This document shows positions 18,553 through 24,457 of a stretch of DNA of 27,638 nucleotides, one piece after another. Made by a program: the position numbers and the translations under genes. The stretch lies in IMG/VR virus record IMGVR_UViG_3300042924_006323, positions 1 through 27,638 of that record. One strand, written 5' to 3'. This stretch comes from a virus. Each line of letters begins with the position of its first letter. The stretch's first letter is position 1. The notes beneath the pieces were generated by a model. That model saw only the letters and a list, made by a program, of their open reading frames with translations, did not search any database and was not told the origin of the DNA.

Positions 18553-18671
18553 TACTTGACATTTTCGCCGTGACGGTAGCGGTGACCTCTGTCGCCCTAC
18601 TTATTGTCGCAACGGTCATGACGGTTCTCTACGACGAGAACCCTGACCACGTTTACGACGACGAACTCTGA
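18549..18671 (+). CDS. 40-aa single-pass membrane peptide
   Basis: GTG start overlapping the previous stop (GTGA). Residues about 4-27 (DIFAVTVAVTSVALLIVATVMTVL) form one transmembrane helix, followed by an acidic tail YDENPDHVYDDEL. Parallel to the 30-aa membrane peptide at 23679-23771, also GTGA-coupled. Function unknown. Confidence 0.65.
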   Translation: MILDIFAVTVAVTSVALLIVATVMTVLYDENPDHVYDDEL

Positions 18672-18678
18672 GAGACAG

Positions 18679-18702
18679 CCACGGGGAACCCCCGCCCCGT
18701 GG
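18679..18702 (+). terminator. Terminator after 18549-18671
   Basis: CCACGGGG (18679-18686) and CCCCGTGG (18695-18702), 8-bp perfect stem, same stem sequence as at 24117-24140. Confidence 0.6.
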
Positions 18703-18771
18703 CACTCTCGCTACCGGGGCTCGGAACGGTGGGGCAGGCAAAGCGCGAAGCTGAAGCCCCGTATGCCAAAG

Positions 18772-18867
18772 GCAAGAGAGGGAGCCTGTCGGCTGCCCGA
18801 TCCGCTTACTCCAGCGGTGACCAACCGATTAGGGTCTACCTTGTACCCTCTTCAGTCCCTCTCTTGT
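18772..18867 (-). ncRNA. Candidate antisense-strand non-coding RNA (about 95 nt)
   Basis: The minus-strand 31-bp promoter at 18874-18904 lies back to back with the plus-strand promoter at 18906-18936 and drives no ORF. The predicted 5' end (about 18867) begins with CAAGAGAGGGA (18856-18866), which pairs perfectly with TCCCTCTCTTG (18773-18783): an 11-bp closing stem with the RNA's first base next to it. The interior contains short hairpins on the minus strand (CCGCT/AGCGG; TCGG/CCGA; GGGT/ACCC). It could end at the GC-rich inverted repeat around 18715-18763. It does not look like a tRNA. Confidence 0.5.
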
Positions 18868-18873
18868 GACTCC

Positions 18874-18904
18874 AGTATACCAAGCCCCCTAGCCCATACT
18901 ACAC
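18874..18904 (-). promoter_or_regulatory. 31-bp array promoter M8 (candidate ncRNA, no ORF)
   Basis: GTGTAGTATG, CTAGGGGG, -10 TATACT. One base separates it from the opposite promoter P14. Confidence 0.75.
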
Positions 18905-18905
18905 G

Positions 18906-18936
18906 GTGTAGCATGGCATGGGTGAGTCGGTATAAT
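18906..18936 (+). promoter_or_regulatory. 31-bp array promoter P14 (gene 18943)
   Basis: GTGTAGCATG, ATGGGTGA, -10 TATAAT; leaderless; back to back with M8. Confidence 0.8.
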
Positions 18937-18942
18937 GACGGC

Positions 18943-19380
18943 ATGACAACGACAAAATCACTCCACGTAAAGACGGACGGAACTTTCACAGAACTGTCCA
19001 TGTCAAGCAACTATCAGGCAATAAACGACTTGGTTGGCGGTTGGTTCGATGCCGTTCGGGGAGAGGACTTCGTGGTGTATGTCCACGACGAGGGTCTACT
19101 CATCGAGGGGTTCGAGCCGAACGTGTTCGCCACCATGCTCACGGGTCGGGTTATCTTCGGTGACGTGGTCATCGTGGGCGCACTCAACGAGAACGGCGAG
19201 TACGACGGGGAGAACCACGACGTACCCGAAATCGTGGTGAACTTGGCGCACAATGAATGTCTCCGTGTGAACACGAGCGAGTCCTACCGTCAGCGAGTCA
19301 TTGACGGACGTAACGAAATCATGCGAGACCCGATTCAGGTCTACGGGCAAAACGCAGACGGCGAGTGGGAGAGGGTCTAG
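18943..19380 (+). CDS. DUF3846-like protein, 145 aa, leaderless
   Basis: Start ATG 18943, 6 nt after TATAAT. The stretch NDLVGGWFDAVRGEDFVVYVHDEGLLIEGFEPNVFATMLTGRVIFGDVVIVGALNENGEY fits the DUF3846 pattern ('lvgG.fdav', acidic 'n.eG', 'N..A'), a family of small phage/plasmid proteins of unknown function. The C-terminal part is unrecognised. The start ATGACAACGACAAA carries a variant leader motif. A dispersed-repeat copy follows the stop. Confidence 0.75.
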   Translation: MTTTKSLHVKTDGTFTELSMSSNYQAINDLVGGWFDAVRGEDFVVYVHDEGLLIEGFEPNVFATMLTGRVIFGDVVIVGALNENGEYDGENHDVPEIVVNLAHNECLRVNTSESYRQRVIDGRNEIMRDPIQVYGQNADGEWERV

Positions 19381-19384
19381 GACT

Positions 19385-19400
19385 CTCTTCCGCCACCGTC
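19385..19400 (+). repeat. 16-bp dispersed repeat copy 10
   Basis: CTCTTCCGCCACCGTC, exact; 4 bp after the stop of the gene at 18943. Confidence 0.7.
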
Positions 19401-19525
19401 AAAGGTTGGGGGGTGGGGGTGACCCTGCCCCCCGCCAGACTGCCCCCGCCGAAAACTTTTCTAGGGCGAGCCGGGGCTTTGCCGGGGGACTCCGTAAACC
19501 GGAGCCCCGATGGTACGGAAAAAAG

Positions 19526-19546
19526 TTATCCACAGGCTGTGGAAAA
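19526..19546. other. DnaA-box pair in an inverted repeat
   Basis: TTATCCACA (19526-19534) and, on the other strand, TTTTCCACA (19538-19546) around GGC. This is almost the same palindrome as the inner part of the 12.3-kb cluster, in reverse. It lies just before the promoter at 19550. Confidence 0.5.
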
Positions 19547-19549
19547 CGG

Positions 19550-19580
19550 GTGTAGCATGACCTAGACCGTTCGGTATAAT
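19550..19580 (+). promoter_or_regulatory. 31-bp array promoter P15 (gene 19588)
   Basis: GTGTAGCATG, CCTAGACCG, -10 TATAAT; 7 nt to ATG. Confidence 0.8.
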
Positions 19581-19587
19581 CATTTAC

Positions 19588-19959
19588 ATGAACAGCGACA
19601 CCGCACTCAGGAATACCGTCACACTCACCCAAGAAGTAGATGCTCAGGAGTTCTTTGAGAATCTTCTCGGATCAGCATGGGAGACTTGGCATTGGTGGCA
19701 CGTTGCCAAGTATGCCGATGGATACGAATGGGACAAGTACCCAACAGACCAAAACGAGCCTTTTCTGACTGTCGGGATCTGCGACCCCGATGACGACAGT
19801 GAAGAGGCAACCGTTACCAAGAGCCTCAGCCTGAACGACCTAGTGAAGGCATACGGGAAGGCTCAGGGTTACGCCCACCTCAACTGGGAAGATCACGACG
19901 CCTGCACTGGCGATGTGGTGATGCAGACCGCCGTACTGGGAGAGGTGGTCTACGGATAG
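19588..19959 (+). CDS. Conserved actinophage-type 123-aa protein, leaderless
   Basis: TATAAT then 7 nt then ATGAACAGCGACACC (leader motif in the frame N-S-D-T). Contains WETWHWWHVAKYADGYEWDKYPTDQNEPFLTVGICDPDDDSEEATVTKSLSLNDLVKAYGKAQ, a mixed alpha/beta acidic protein seen in actinophages, function unknown. DnaA-box hairpins flank the gene on both sides. Confidence 0.75.
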   Translation: MNSDTALRNTVTLTQEVDAQEFFENLLGSAWETWHWWHVAKYADGYEWDKYPTDQNEPFLTVGICDPDDDSEEATVTKSLSLNDLVKAYGKAQGYAHLNWEDHDACTGDVVMQTAVLGEVVYG

Positions 19960-19968
19960 CCCGAGAGG

Positions 19969-20001
19969 TTATCCACAGGGTGTGAATAACCCTGTGGAAA
20001 A
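19969..20001. other. Three DnaA-box-like sequences in a hairpin
   Basis: TTATCCACA (19969-19977), TTATTCACA on the other strand (19981-19989) and TTTTCCACA on the other strand (19993-20001). CCACAGGGT and ACCCTGTGG form a 9-bp stem. It may be a replication-related site, a terminator, or both. Confidence 0.5.
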
Positions 20002-20078
20002 CTTCCCCTAAGCCCCGGAGCCATGAATAGACCATACGGGGCTTCGCCTCGCCAGATCCTCCGGTGAACCGATCCACG

Positions 20079-20109
20079 GTGTAGCATGGCCTAGGCGATT
20101 CGGTATAAT
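20079..20109 (+). promoter_or_regulatory. 31-bp array promoter P16 (gene 20148)
   Basis: GTGTAGCATG, CCTAGGCGA, -10 TATAAT; leader with ACAGCGACA and GAAAGGGG. Confidence 0.8.
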
Positions 20110-20147
20110 GAAAGAGCAAGACAGCGACAGCCTGAAAGGGGCATGAC

Positions 20148-20486
20148 ATGAAGGTTATTTGGGACGTGAAGAAAGTTTGGCGGCGACAGGTGGCCGTCGG
20201 GCAGGCCTCCACCCTTGAGGTCGGAGACGTGATCTATGCGGGCTACCGTGTCCGTAAGGGGAACGAGTTTATCGGGATCGTCCCGAACGTCAGGCAGGCC
20301 CGTGACGCCCGATTCCGTCGGCGCAACGGGATCGCCCATGCCACGGTGCTGTCCATCGACACGGGCTACTACAGGGGCGTAAAACTCAGCCTCGGAGGGA
20401 TCCCGATCCCCTGCATGATCAGCCCGACCGACGAGGTTTGCGTGGTCGGGCACGAGAGCGGAGGCCCTTGGTGGTGGAGGTACTGA
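20148..20486 (+). CDS. Hypothetical 112-aa basic beta-rich protein
   Basis: Leader ACAGCGACAGCCTGAAAGGGGC before ATG 20148. Beta-rich and basic: WDVKKVWRRQVAVGQASTLEVGDVIYAGYRVRKGNEFIGIVPNVRQARDARFRRRNGIAHATVLSIDTGYYRGVKLSLGG. Basic charge contrasts with the acidic neighbours and would suit nucleic-acid binding, but no family is recognised. Confidence 0.7.
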   Translation: MKVIWDVKKVWRRQVAVGQASTLEVGDVIYAGYRVRKGNEFIGIVPNVRQARDARFRRRNGIAHATVLSIDTGYYRGVKLSLGGIPIPCMISPTDEVCVVGHESGGPWWWRY

Positions 20487-20530
20487 CCCACCGGAATGCG
20501 AACAAGTGTTCGCCCCACGCCCGATCATCG

Positions 20531-20561
20531 GTGTAGCATGATCTAGGCGGCTTGGTATAAT
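20531..20561 (+). promoter_or_regulatory. 31-bp array promoter P17 (gene 20568)
   Basis: GTGTAGCATG, CTAGGCGG, -10 TATAAT; leaderless. Confidence 0.8.
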
Positions 20562-20567
20562 GTTCGC

Positions 20568-20759
20568 ATGACACAAATCAGCGACACCCCATTCCGTCAA
20601 GCCGTCCGTGCGATCTCTCGCCTTCCCCGTGAGTGCGAGCACGGGACAGTCCTCACGGGCGAGCGTGAGTGCCTCGCCTGCGAGACCTCTGATCCGTGGG
20701 TGCGCCCGACGACGCCCTGCACCGCCTGCGGCGAGATCGGGTGCGAGGGGCACATTTAG
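20568..20759 (+). CDS. Small cysteine-rich 63-aa protein, leaderless
   Basis: TATAAT, 6 nt, ATGACACAAATCAGCGACACC (leader motif in the frame S-D-T). Cysteine spacing C-E-H..., ECLAC, TPCTACGEIGCEGH suggests a zinc ribbon. Not recognised further. Confidence 0.7.
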   Translation: MTQISDTPFRQAVRAISRLPRECEHGTVLTGERECLACETSDPWVRPTTPCTACGEIGCEGHI

Positions 20760-20850
20760 CCCGAAAGGGGGGTGGGGGAAACCCTGCCCCCGCCTTCGGG
20801 CCGGAGCCCCGCGCTGGCGCGAGCCCTCGGGGCTTCAGAGCTGCGCAGCC

Positions 20851-20881
20851 TCGTAGCATACGCTAGGCGTGTTGGTAGAAT
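20851..20881 (+). promoter_or_regulatory. 31-bp array promoter P18 (gene 20946)
   Basis: TCGTAGCATA, CTAGGCGT, -10 TAGAAT; long leader with hairpin 20913-20930. Confidence 0.75.
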
Positions 20882-20912
20882 CCCACCCGATAGGCAACCG
20901 CCTGTCACGGAG

Positions 20913-20930
20913 TGCTAACTATGGTTAGCA
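20913..20930 (+). promoter_or_regulatory. 5'-UTR hairpin next to a ribosome site
   Basis: TGCTAAC (20913-20919), loop TATG, GTTAGCA (20924-20930), immediately followed by the ribosome site AGGAAGGGG of the gene at 20946. Such a hairpin could tune access to the site. Confidence 0.5.
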
Positions 20931-20945
20931 GGAAGGGGTGGCACG

Positions 20946-21158
20946 ATGGCTGGTCAGGCTATTTGCAACCGCTGTGGGGAAGTTGGCTACTGGCAGAAGG
21001 GGAAGTACGGGCGCTGGTTCCTGCGTCACGACTGCAACGCCCCTCGTGGCGGTCAGAACGAGCGCCATTCGTCGCTGGCGGACTACGCGCACCACAACGA
21101 GGAAGCGGCGATCATCAAGGCAATGGAAGACCGATACACGGACTACTACGCCGACTGA
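20946..21158 (+). CDS. Zinc-finger-like 70-aa protein
   Basis: MAGQAICNRCGEVGYWQKGKYGRWFLRHDCNAPRGGQNERHSSLADYAHHNEEAAIIKAMEDRYTDYYAD. CNRCG...H.C is a small treble-clef or zinc-knuckle pattern. Start ATG 20946 follows AGGAAGGGGTGGCACG. The 65-nt leader, with a perfect hairpin, is one of the longest in the array. Confidence 0.7.
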   Translation: MAGQAICNRCGEVGYWQKGKYGRWFLRHDCNAPRGGQNERHSSLADYAHHNEEAAIIKAMEDRYTDYYAD

Positions 21159-21242
21159 ATGACGGGGAGTAGGTGCGAAAGCACCGAAACCCTCGGGGAG
21201 CCCCGTTTTTGCTTGCCCCTAGCGGGGCCTGGGCATCTGCGC

Positions 21243-21273
21243 CTGTAGCATGGCGTGGGCGTCTCGGTATAAT
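21243..21273 (+). promoter_or_regulatory. 31-bp array promoter P19 (gene 21321)
   Basis: CTGTAGCATG, GTGGGCGT, -10 TATAAT; leader with ACAGCGACG and AAAGGGG. Confidence 0.8.
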
Positions 21274-21320
21274 GTCAGAGACATACAGCGACGCCGCGAG
21301 AGCGGCAGAAAGGGGCGGAC

Positions 21321-21521
21321 ATGTCCGGCCTGACCCACGAGGATTGTTTGGAGCACGGGTTCAGCCCGTGCGAAGGGGAGGTGAAGTTCCACGACCGCTA
21401 CAGCACGCGCGGCCTGCCGGTGGAACTGGCCTACAAGAAGTTCCCGCGCTGCGACGCGCACTACGCCGCGTACCTGCGGGATTGCGCGGCCCGGGAGAAG
21501 GCCAGCGGCCGGCGCTGGTGA
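21321..21521 (+). CDS. Hypothetical 66-aa Cys-containing protein
   Basis: MSGLTHEDCLEHGFSPCEGEVKFHDRYSTRGLPVELAYKKFPRCDAHYAAYLRDCAAREKASGRRW. Cys/His residues (C..H..C...H, C..H) may bind zinc. Leader ACAGCGACGCCG...AAAGGGGC before ATG. Higher GC than left-hand genes. Confidence 0.65.
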   Translation: MSGLTHEDCLEHGFSPCEGEVKFHDRYSTRGLPVELAYKKFPRCDAHYAAYLRDCAAREKASGRRW

Positions 21522-21627
21522 GATTAGGGGGCCGGGGAAACCCGGCTCCCTCTCTCTCGTCTTACCGGGCCCCGCTGGCTTCCTATGAGCAACGGGGCTT
21601 CCCAGGCCCATGCTTCCCCACCGGAAT

Positions 21628-21658
21628 TTGTAGCATGGCATCGGCGTATTGGTATAAT
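21628..21658 (+). promoter_or_regulatory. 31-bp array promoter P20 (genes 21666, 21921)
   Basis: TTGTAGCATG, ATCGGCGT, -10 TATAAT; 7 nt to ATG. Confidence 0.8.
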
Positions 21659-21665
21659 GTTGGCT

Positions 21666-21905
21666 ATGGAGAAACCGAAACCAGTAAGTGAACTATTCAT
21701 AGATCACACCGACGGCTTGGCCAACTATGTCTCTGATCTGGAGGCCGAACTGGAGAGGTGTCGGGCAGAACTGGCCGAACGTAACGCCCGCATTGACGCA
21801 TGGAATGCGTGGGTGGAGGCCAATCGCGACGACGACAATGACGAGCCTTACGGCAACGATCCAGACCGTGAAAAGTGGGCGGCCTATTGGTCGTCTGCAA
21901 TCTGA
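21666..21905 (+). CDS. Hypothetical 79-aa coiled-coil protein, leaderless
   Basis: TATAAT (21653-21658), 7 nt, ATG 21666. Residues about 18-53 (YVSDLEAELERCRAELAERNARIDAWNAWVEA) are a coiled coil, followed by an acidic DDDNDEPYGNDPDREKWAAYW. This unit lacks the ACAGCGAC motif. The next gene starts 15 bp after the stop. Confidence 0.7.
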   Translation: MEKPKPVSELFIDHTDGLANYVSDLEAELERCRAELAERNARIDAWNAWVEANRDDDNDEPYGNDPDREKWAAYWSSAI

Positions 21906-21920
21906 GAGAAAGGAAAAACA

Positions 21921-22154
21921 ATGACAGAGGTGGAGAAGAAGATCGCGCAAGGCGTGAGGGCACACTTCCAGCAATGTTGGGGAATGCGCTACGAACCAAC
22001 CGAATGGGAGGCTGTGCAGATTGCGCTGCAGATCCTCGCAGCGTTCGGCATTAGCCAAACCCCGACGGAAACACGCGCCTTTCTGGAGGCTTGTGGAGTC
22101 ACCAAAAGCGACATGATTGACGAAATCGCTGGAGCGGACGGCATGGTCTACTGA
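21921..22154 (+). CDS. Hypothetical 77-aa helical protein
   Basis: MTEVEKKIAQGVRAHFQQCWGMRYEPTEWEAVQIALQILAAFGISQTPTETRAFLEACGVTKSDMIDEIAGADGMVY. All-helical by appearance. Ribosome site GAGAGAAAGGAAAAAC. Second gene of the unit at 21666. Confidence 0.7.
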   Translation: MTEVEKKIAQGVRAHFQQCWGMRYEPTEWEAVQIALQILAAFGISQTPTETRAFLEACGVTKSDMIDEIAGADGMVY

Positions 22155-22172
22155 CTAAAAGCGAAGACGATT

Positions 22173-22201
22173 AGCCGTGTCCCATGTGGGCACGGCTTTT
22201 T
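22173..22201 (+). terminator. Intrinsic terminator after 21921-22154
   Basis: AGCCGTG (22173-22179) and CACGGCT (22191-22197) with T5 directly after: a textbook rho-independent terminator, here at a convergent junction. Confidence 0.8.
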
Positions 22202-22349
22202 GTCGTTACGTCACCAAAAATTCCGGTGCTAGGAAAATTCCGGTGGGGAGGAGGCTCTCTCGGGAGCCCCGTCGCTCGCCGTGGCGGTGCGGGGCCTTCC
22301 CCCTTCCCCAACAGGCCGACTGGCCTGCCGGGCGGGGGCTTGCCGGGAG

Positions 22350-22610
22350 CTAAAAATAACCCTCTTCCATCATTTCTGCCATTTCTAGCGCTCGTTCGTT
22401 GGCTTCCCATTCCGGCGTGCCGTAAGCCGGATAATCAGCCGGGCGACCCCAATCCTCCTGCGGTTCTGGCGCCCCTGCGTAACCATTGGCTGCAGCGATA
22501 CCCGAACGCCATGCTCGGTCGGCTTCTGAGGCGAGACCGCCACCGGAAACCCAACTCATAACAAACTCGGCATAAACCTCGCCTGCCAGATCGAAATCTT
22601 CCTCTTCCAT
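22350..22610 (-). CDS. Hypothetical 86-aa acidic protein, only minus-strand gene in the right array
   Basis: MEEEDFDLAGEVYAEFVMSWVSGGGLASEADRAWRSGIAAANGYAGAPEPQEDWGRPADYPAYGTPEWEANERALEMAEMMEEGYF. Acidic, helical ends with a Pro/Tyr-rich middle. Start ATG 22610 after CACAGCGAGCCGAAAGGGGC, so it carries the leader motif and a ribosome site. Promoter at 22653-22683 (minus). Confidence 0.7.
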   Translation of the reverse strand: MEEEDFDLAGEVYAEFVMSWVSGGGLASEADRAWRSGIAAANGYAGAPEPQEDWGRPADYPAYGTPEWEANERALEMAEMMEEGYF

Positions 22611-22652
22611 TCTCTGCCCCTTTCGGCTCGCTGTGTTCGGACTTGCCCTGCA

Positions 22653-22683
22653 AGTATACCAAAGCGCACAGGCTATGCTACAG
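22653..22683 (-). promoter_or_regulatory. 31-bp array promoter M9 (gene 22350-22610)
   Basis: CTGTAGCATA, -10 TATACT; the central CTAG is degenerate (CCTGTGCG). Confidence 0.7.
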
Positions 22684-22750
22684 CCGGCAGAGGGGTGAGG
22701 CCCCGCTATTCCGTGCCGGGAACGGGGCTTCGCCTGCTGATCGCCTTCGG

Positions 22751-22781
22751 CTGTAGCATGACTTAGGCGCTTCGGTACAAT
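22751..22781 (+). promoter_or_regulatory. 31-bp array promoter P21 (gene 22788)
   Basis: CTGTAGCATG, TTAGGCGC, -10 TACAAT; leaderless. Confidence 0.8.
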
Positions 22782-22787
22782 GATCGC

Positions 22788-23030
22788 ATGACAACGAAAC
22801 AGCGAGCGACACGGATTGAACACCTAGTTACCCGCGAGGGGCGCGCGTCGTCATGGCGTAGCGTTCAAGTGGGCGACACCCTTCACATTTACCACTACGC
22901 CACGAAAATGGCAGTGGTGCATGGCGGAATGCTGACGCAAGTCTCCGAAGGACGGGGATCTACTTCCGACAAGTGCGGAATGGCAAAGTTGCGCCGAGGC
23001 GCAATCCTCGCGGGGGTGCTGATCGCATGA
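22788..23030 (+). CDS. Hypothetical 80-aa basic protein, leaderless
   Basis: TACAAT, 6 nt, ATGACAACGAAACAGCGAGC. MTTKQRATRIEHLVTREGRASSWRSVQVGDTLHIYHYATKMAVVHGGMLTQVSEGRGSTSDKCGMAKLRRGAILAGVLIA. Basic with a beta-rich middle; a nucleic-acid-binding role is possible but unproven. Confidence 0.65.
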   Translation: MTTKQRATRIEHLVTREGRASSWRSVQVGDTLHIYHYATKMAVVHGGMLTQVSEGRGSTSDKCGMAKLRRGAILAGVLIA

Positions 23031-23145
23031 GGCACATGAAAGCCCTTCCCCGTGGGGGATTATTAGCAAGGGGGGCGAAAGCCCCCGAGTAGGAGCCCCG
23101 GCATCTCTAGGTATGCTCAAGAGAGTAACGGGGCTTCAGCTCGAG

Positions 23146-23176
23146 ATGTAGCATGCGCTAGACGGCTCGGTATAAT
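23146..23176 (+). promoter_or_regulatory. 31-bp array promoter P22 (genes 23228-23679)
   Basis: ATGTAGCATG, CTAGACGG, -10 TATAAT; about 45-nt leader. Confidence 0.8.
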
Positions 23177-23227
23177 GATTTCACAAGTTAGGCAATCCCG
23201 CCTAGCATGGATTGGGGAGGAGACCCA

Positions 23228-23509
23228 ATGTCATCTGCACACTTCATCGTGGAGTTTGGTTGCTACGTGGACGGAATCCACGGAATCTACGCACCCAACT
23301 TCATTTGCGACTTCGCTCGCTCGCTCGGCTGGACTGGGAACGTCCCTAGCGAGGCTGACTGTCAGGATCGCTCCGACGATACCCACGCCGACGCTGACGA
23401 GGCGATTGAGTGGCTCAACGAGAACGTCTCGGGAGACGACGCTTCGTTCGGCTGGCACGAAGGGGGACTCTTCTACTGGAGCCACGCAGAGTGGGAGGAG
23501 GCCTGCTGA
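23228..23509 (+). CDS. Hypothetical 93-aa acidic protein
   Basis: Start ATG 23228 after GGGGAGGAGACCCA. MSSAHFIVEFGCYVDGIHGIYAPNFICDFARSLGWTGNVPSEADCQDRSDDTHADADEAIEWLNENVSGDDASFGWHEGGLFYWSHAEWEEAC. Resembles small actinophage proteins; function unknown. Stop overlaps the next start (TGATG). Confidence 0.7.
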   Translation: MSSAHFIVEFGCYVDGIHGIYAPNFICDFARSLGWTGNVPSEADCQDRSDDTHADADEAIEWLNENVSGDDASFGWHEGGLFYWSHAEWEEAC

Positions 23510-23682
23510 TGGGACTTCTCTCTACCTACGTTGCCTACCGACTTGGCAAGCGTTCAGAGCGACGAGAGAACGCTAGACAGGCTTGCGAGGCTCAGGCTCC
23601 CACTAATAGCCAGTGCATCCACTACGATTACTGCTCGGCTCGTGGAGCCTGCCTAGAACTAACAGAATGCGAGTACGAGTGA
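23509..23682 (+). CDS. Hypothetical 57-aa Cys-rich protein
   Basis: MGLLSTYVAYRLGKRSERRENARQACEAQAPTNSQCIHYDYCSARGACLELTECEYE. A hydrophobic then basic N-terminus and five cysteines in the last 33 residues. Coupled on both sides (TGATG before, GTGA after). Confidence 0.65.
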   Translation: MGLLSTYVAYRLGKRSERRENARQACEAQAPTNSQCIHYDYCSARGACLELTECEYE

Positions 23683-23771
23683 ACGTTCTTTTCTACGTAT
23701 ACGGGGCTTGCATTGGCTTCCCCATCGGAGTGGCTGTCGGTCTCTTCCTCCGGAAGCCCCGTCGACCCTGA
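23679..23771 (+). CDS. 30-aa membrane peptide with a terminator-like inverted repeat inside
   Basis: GTG start overlapping the previous stop (GTGA). MNVLFYVYGACIGFPIGVAVGLFLRKPRRP has one hydrophobic stretch (residues about 3-24) with a basic tail. The ACGGGGCTT...AAGCCCCGT inverted repeat of the array is inside this ORF, so the peptide may be functional or may be read-through into the separator. It mirrors the 40-aa membrane peptide at 18549. Confidence 0.45.
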   Translation: MNVLFYVYGACIGFPIGVAVGLFLRKPRRP

Positions 23772-23782
23772 CGGCTTCCACG

Positions 23783-23813
23783 CTGTAGCATGGGCTGGGC
23801 AACTTGATACAAT
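23783..23813 (+). promoter_or_regulatory. 31-bp array promoter P23 (gene 23820)
   Basis: CTGTAGCATG, CTGGGCAA, -10 TACAAT; leaderless. Confidence 0.8.
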
Positions 23814-23819
23814 GAACCC

Positions 23820-24104
23820 ATGAACAGCGACACCATCACCACCACTTACGTCCTTTGCGTTCGTTCCTACTGGGACAAGCCCAACGGAAACTCTTACTTT
23901 TCCATGCGCATCATCGGCACGGACGGAACCGACAAGGTACAGCCCATGACCTACGGACACGGGGACACAACCTACAAGCACACCGCTTGCATCATGCTTG
24001 GACTGGACTGGGAAAGCATGGACTGGGAAGAGCGCCGAGCGACCTTCTCGCTGGACGTGGCAGAGGTGTCACGGCAGAAAGACCTCCACAAGGTGAGCAT
24101 GTAG
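23820..24104 (+). CDS. Hypothetical 94-aa protein, leaderless
   Basis: TACAAT, 6 nt, ATGAACAGCGACACC (leader motif in the frame N-S-D-T). MNSDTITTTYVLCVRSYWDKPNGNSYFSMRIIGTDGTDKVQPMTYGHGDTTYKHTACIMLGLDWESMDWEERRATFSLDVAEVSRQ. A beta-sheet-rich start and helical end. Similar proteins occur in actinophages; function unknown. Confidence 0.75.
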   Translation: MNSDTITTTYVLCVRSYWDKPNGNSYFSMRIIGTDGTDKVQPMTYGHGDTTYKHTACIMLGLDWESMDWEERRATFSLDVAEVSRQKDLHKVSM

Positions 24105-24116
24105 CCACCTAGCCAC

Positions 24117-24140
24117 CCACGGGGAACCCTCCCCCCGTGG
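24117..24140 (+). terminator. Terminator after 23820-24104
   Basis: CCACGGGG (24117-24124) and CCCCGTGG (24133-24140), the same stem as at 18679-18702. Confidence 0.6.
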
Positions 24141-24184
24141 AACGGCTAGCTCGAGCCCCGGTGCATCGTGCTGAGAGGCTAGCG

Positions 24185-24215
24185 CTGTAGCATGGGCTAG
24201 GTGACTTGGTATAAT
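24185..24215 (+). promoter_or_regulatory. 31-bp array promoter P24 (gene 24222)
   Basis: CTGTAGCATG, CTAGGTGA, -10 TATAAT; leaderless. Confidence 0.8.
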
Positions 24216-24221
24216 AATCAC

Positions 24222-24419
24222 ATGACAGCGACACAGACACCCGCAAAGTTCGTCTACCGTGTTCTTCCGGCAGAGACCGGATCACGCGCAGACGTGCAGA
24301 TCATGATGGACACCGACGGGGACGGGGTTTACCACCCTGTAGCCACCCTCTACGGGTGGTCGCTCCCCATCTACATCGACACCGACGAGGTGACGCAGGA
24401 GGTGTGGCAGGGCCAGTAG
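24222..24419 (+). CDS. Hypothetical 65-aa protein, leaderless
   Basis: TATAAT, 6 nt, ATGACAGCGACACAG (leader motif in the frame T-A-T). MTATQTPAKFVYRVLPAETGSRADVQIMMDTDGDGVYHPVATLYGWSLPIYIDTDEVTQEVWQGQ. Contains DTDGDGVYH, reminiscent of a calcium-loop-like turn, though without the flanking helices of an EF-hand. Confidence 0.7.
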   Translation: MTATQTPAKFVYRVLPAETGSRADVQIMMDTDGDGVYHPVATLYGWSLPIYIDTDEVTQEVWQGQ

Positions 24420-24430
24420 CGCACAGGGGG

Positions 24431-24457
24431 TTAGCGCCAGAAGCAATGCGGCGCTAA
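24431..24457 (+). terminator. Hairpin after 24222-24419
   Basis: TTAGCGCC (24431-24438) and GGCGCTAA (24450-24457), a perfect 8-bp stem without a T-tract. Confidence 0.5.

Noticed and set aside
18763-18942. N-terminal extension of the DUF3846-like gene
   Set aside because: It would cross two opposed promoters; the ATG at 18943 has the standard 6-nt spacing from TATAAT.
20091-20753. Minus-strand open frame of 220 codons across several plus-strand units
   Set aside because: It runs antisense through two genes, a promoter and separators; its length reflects high GC and few stops.
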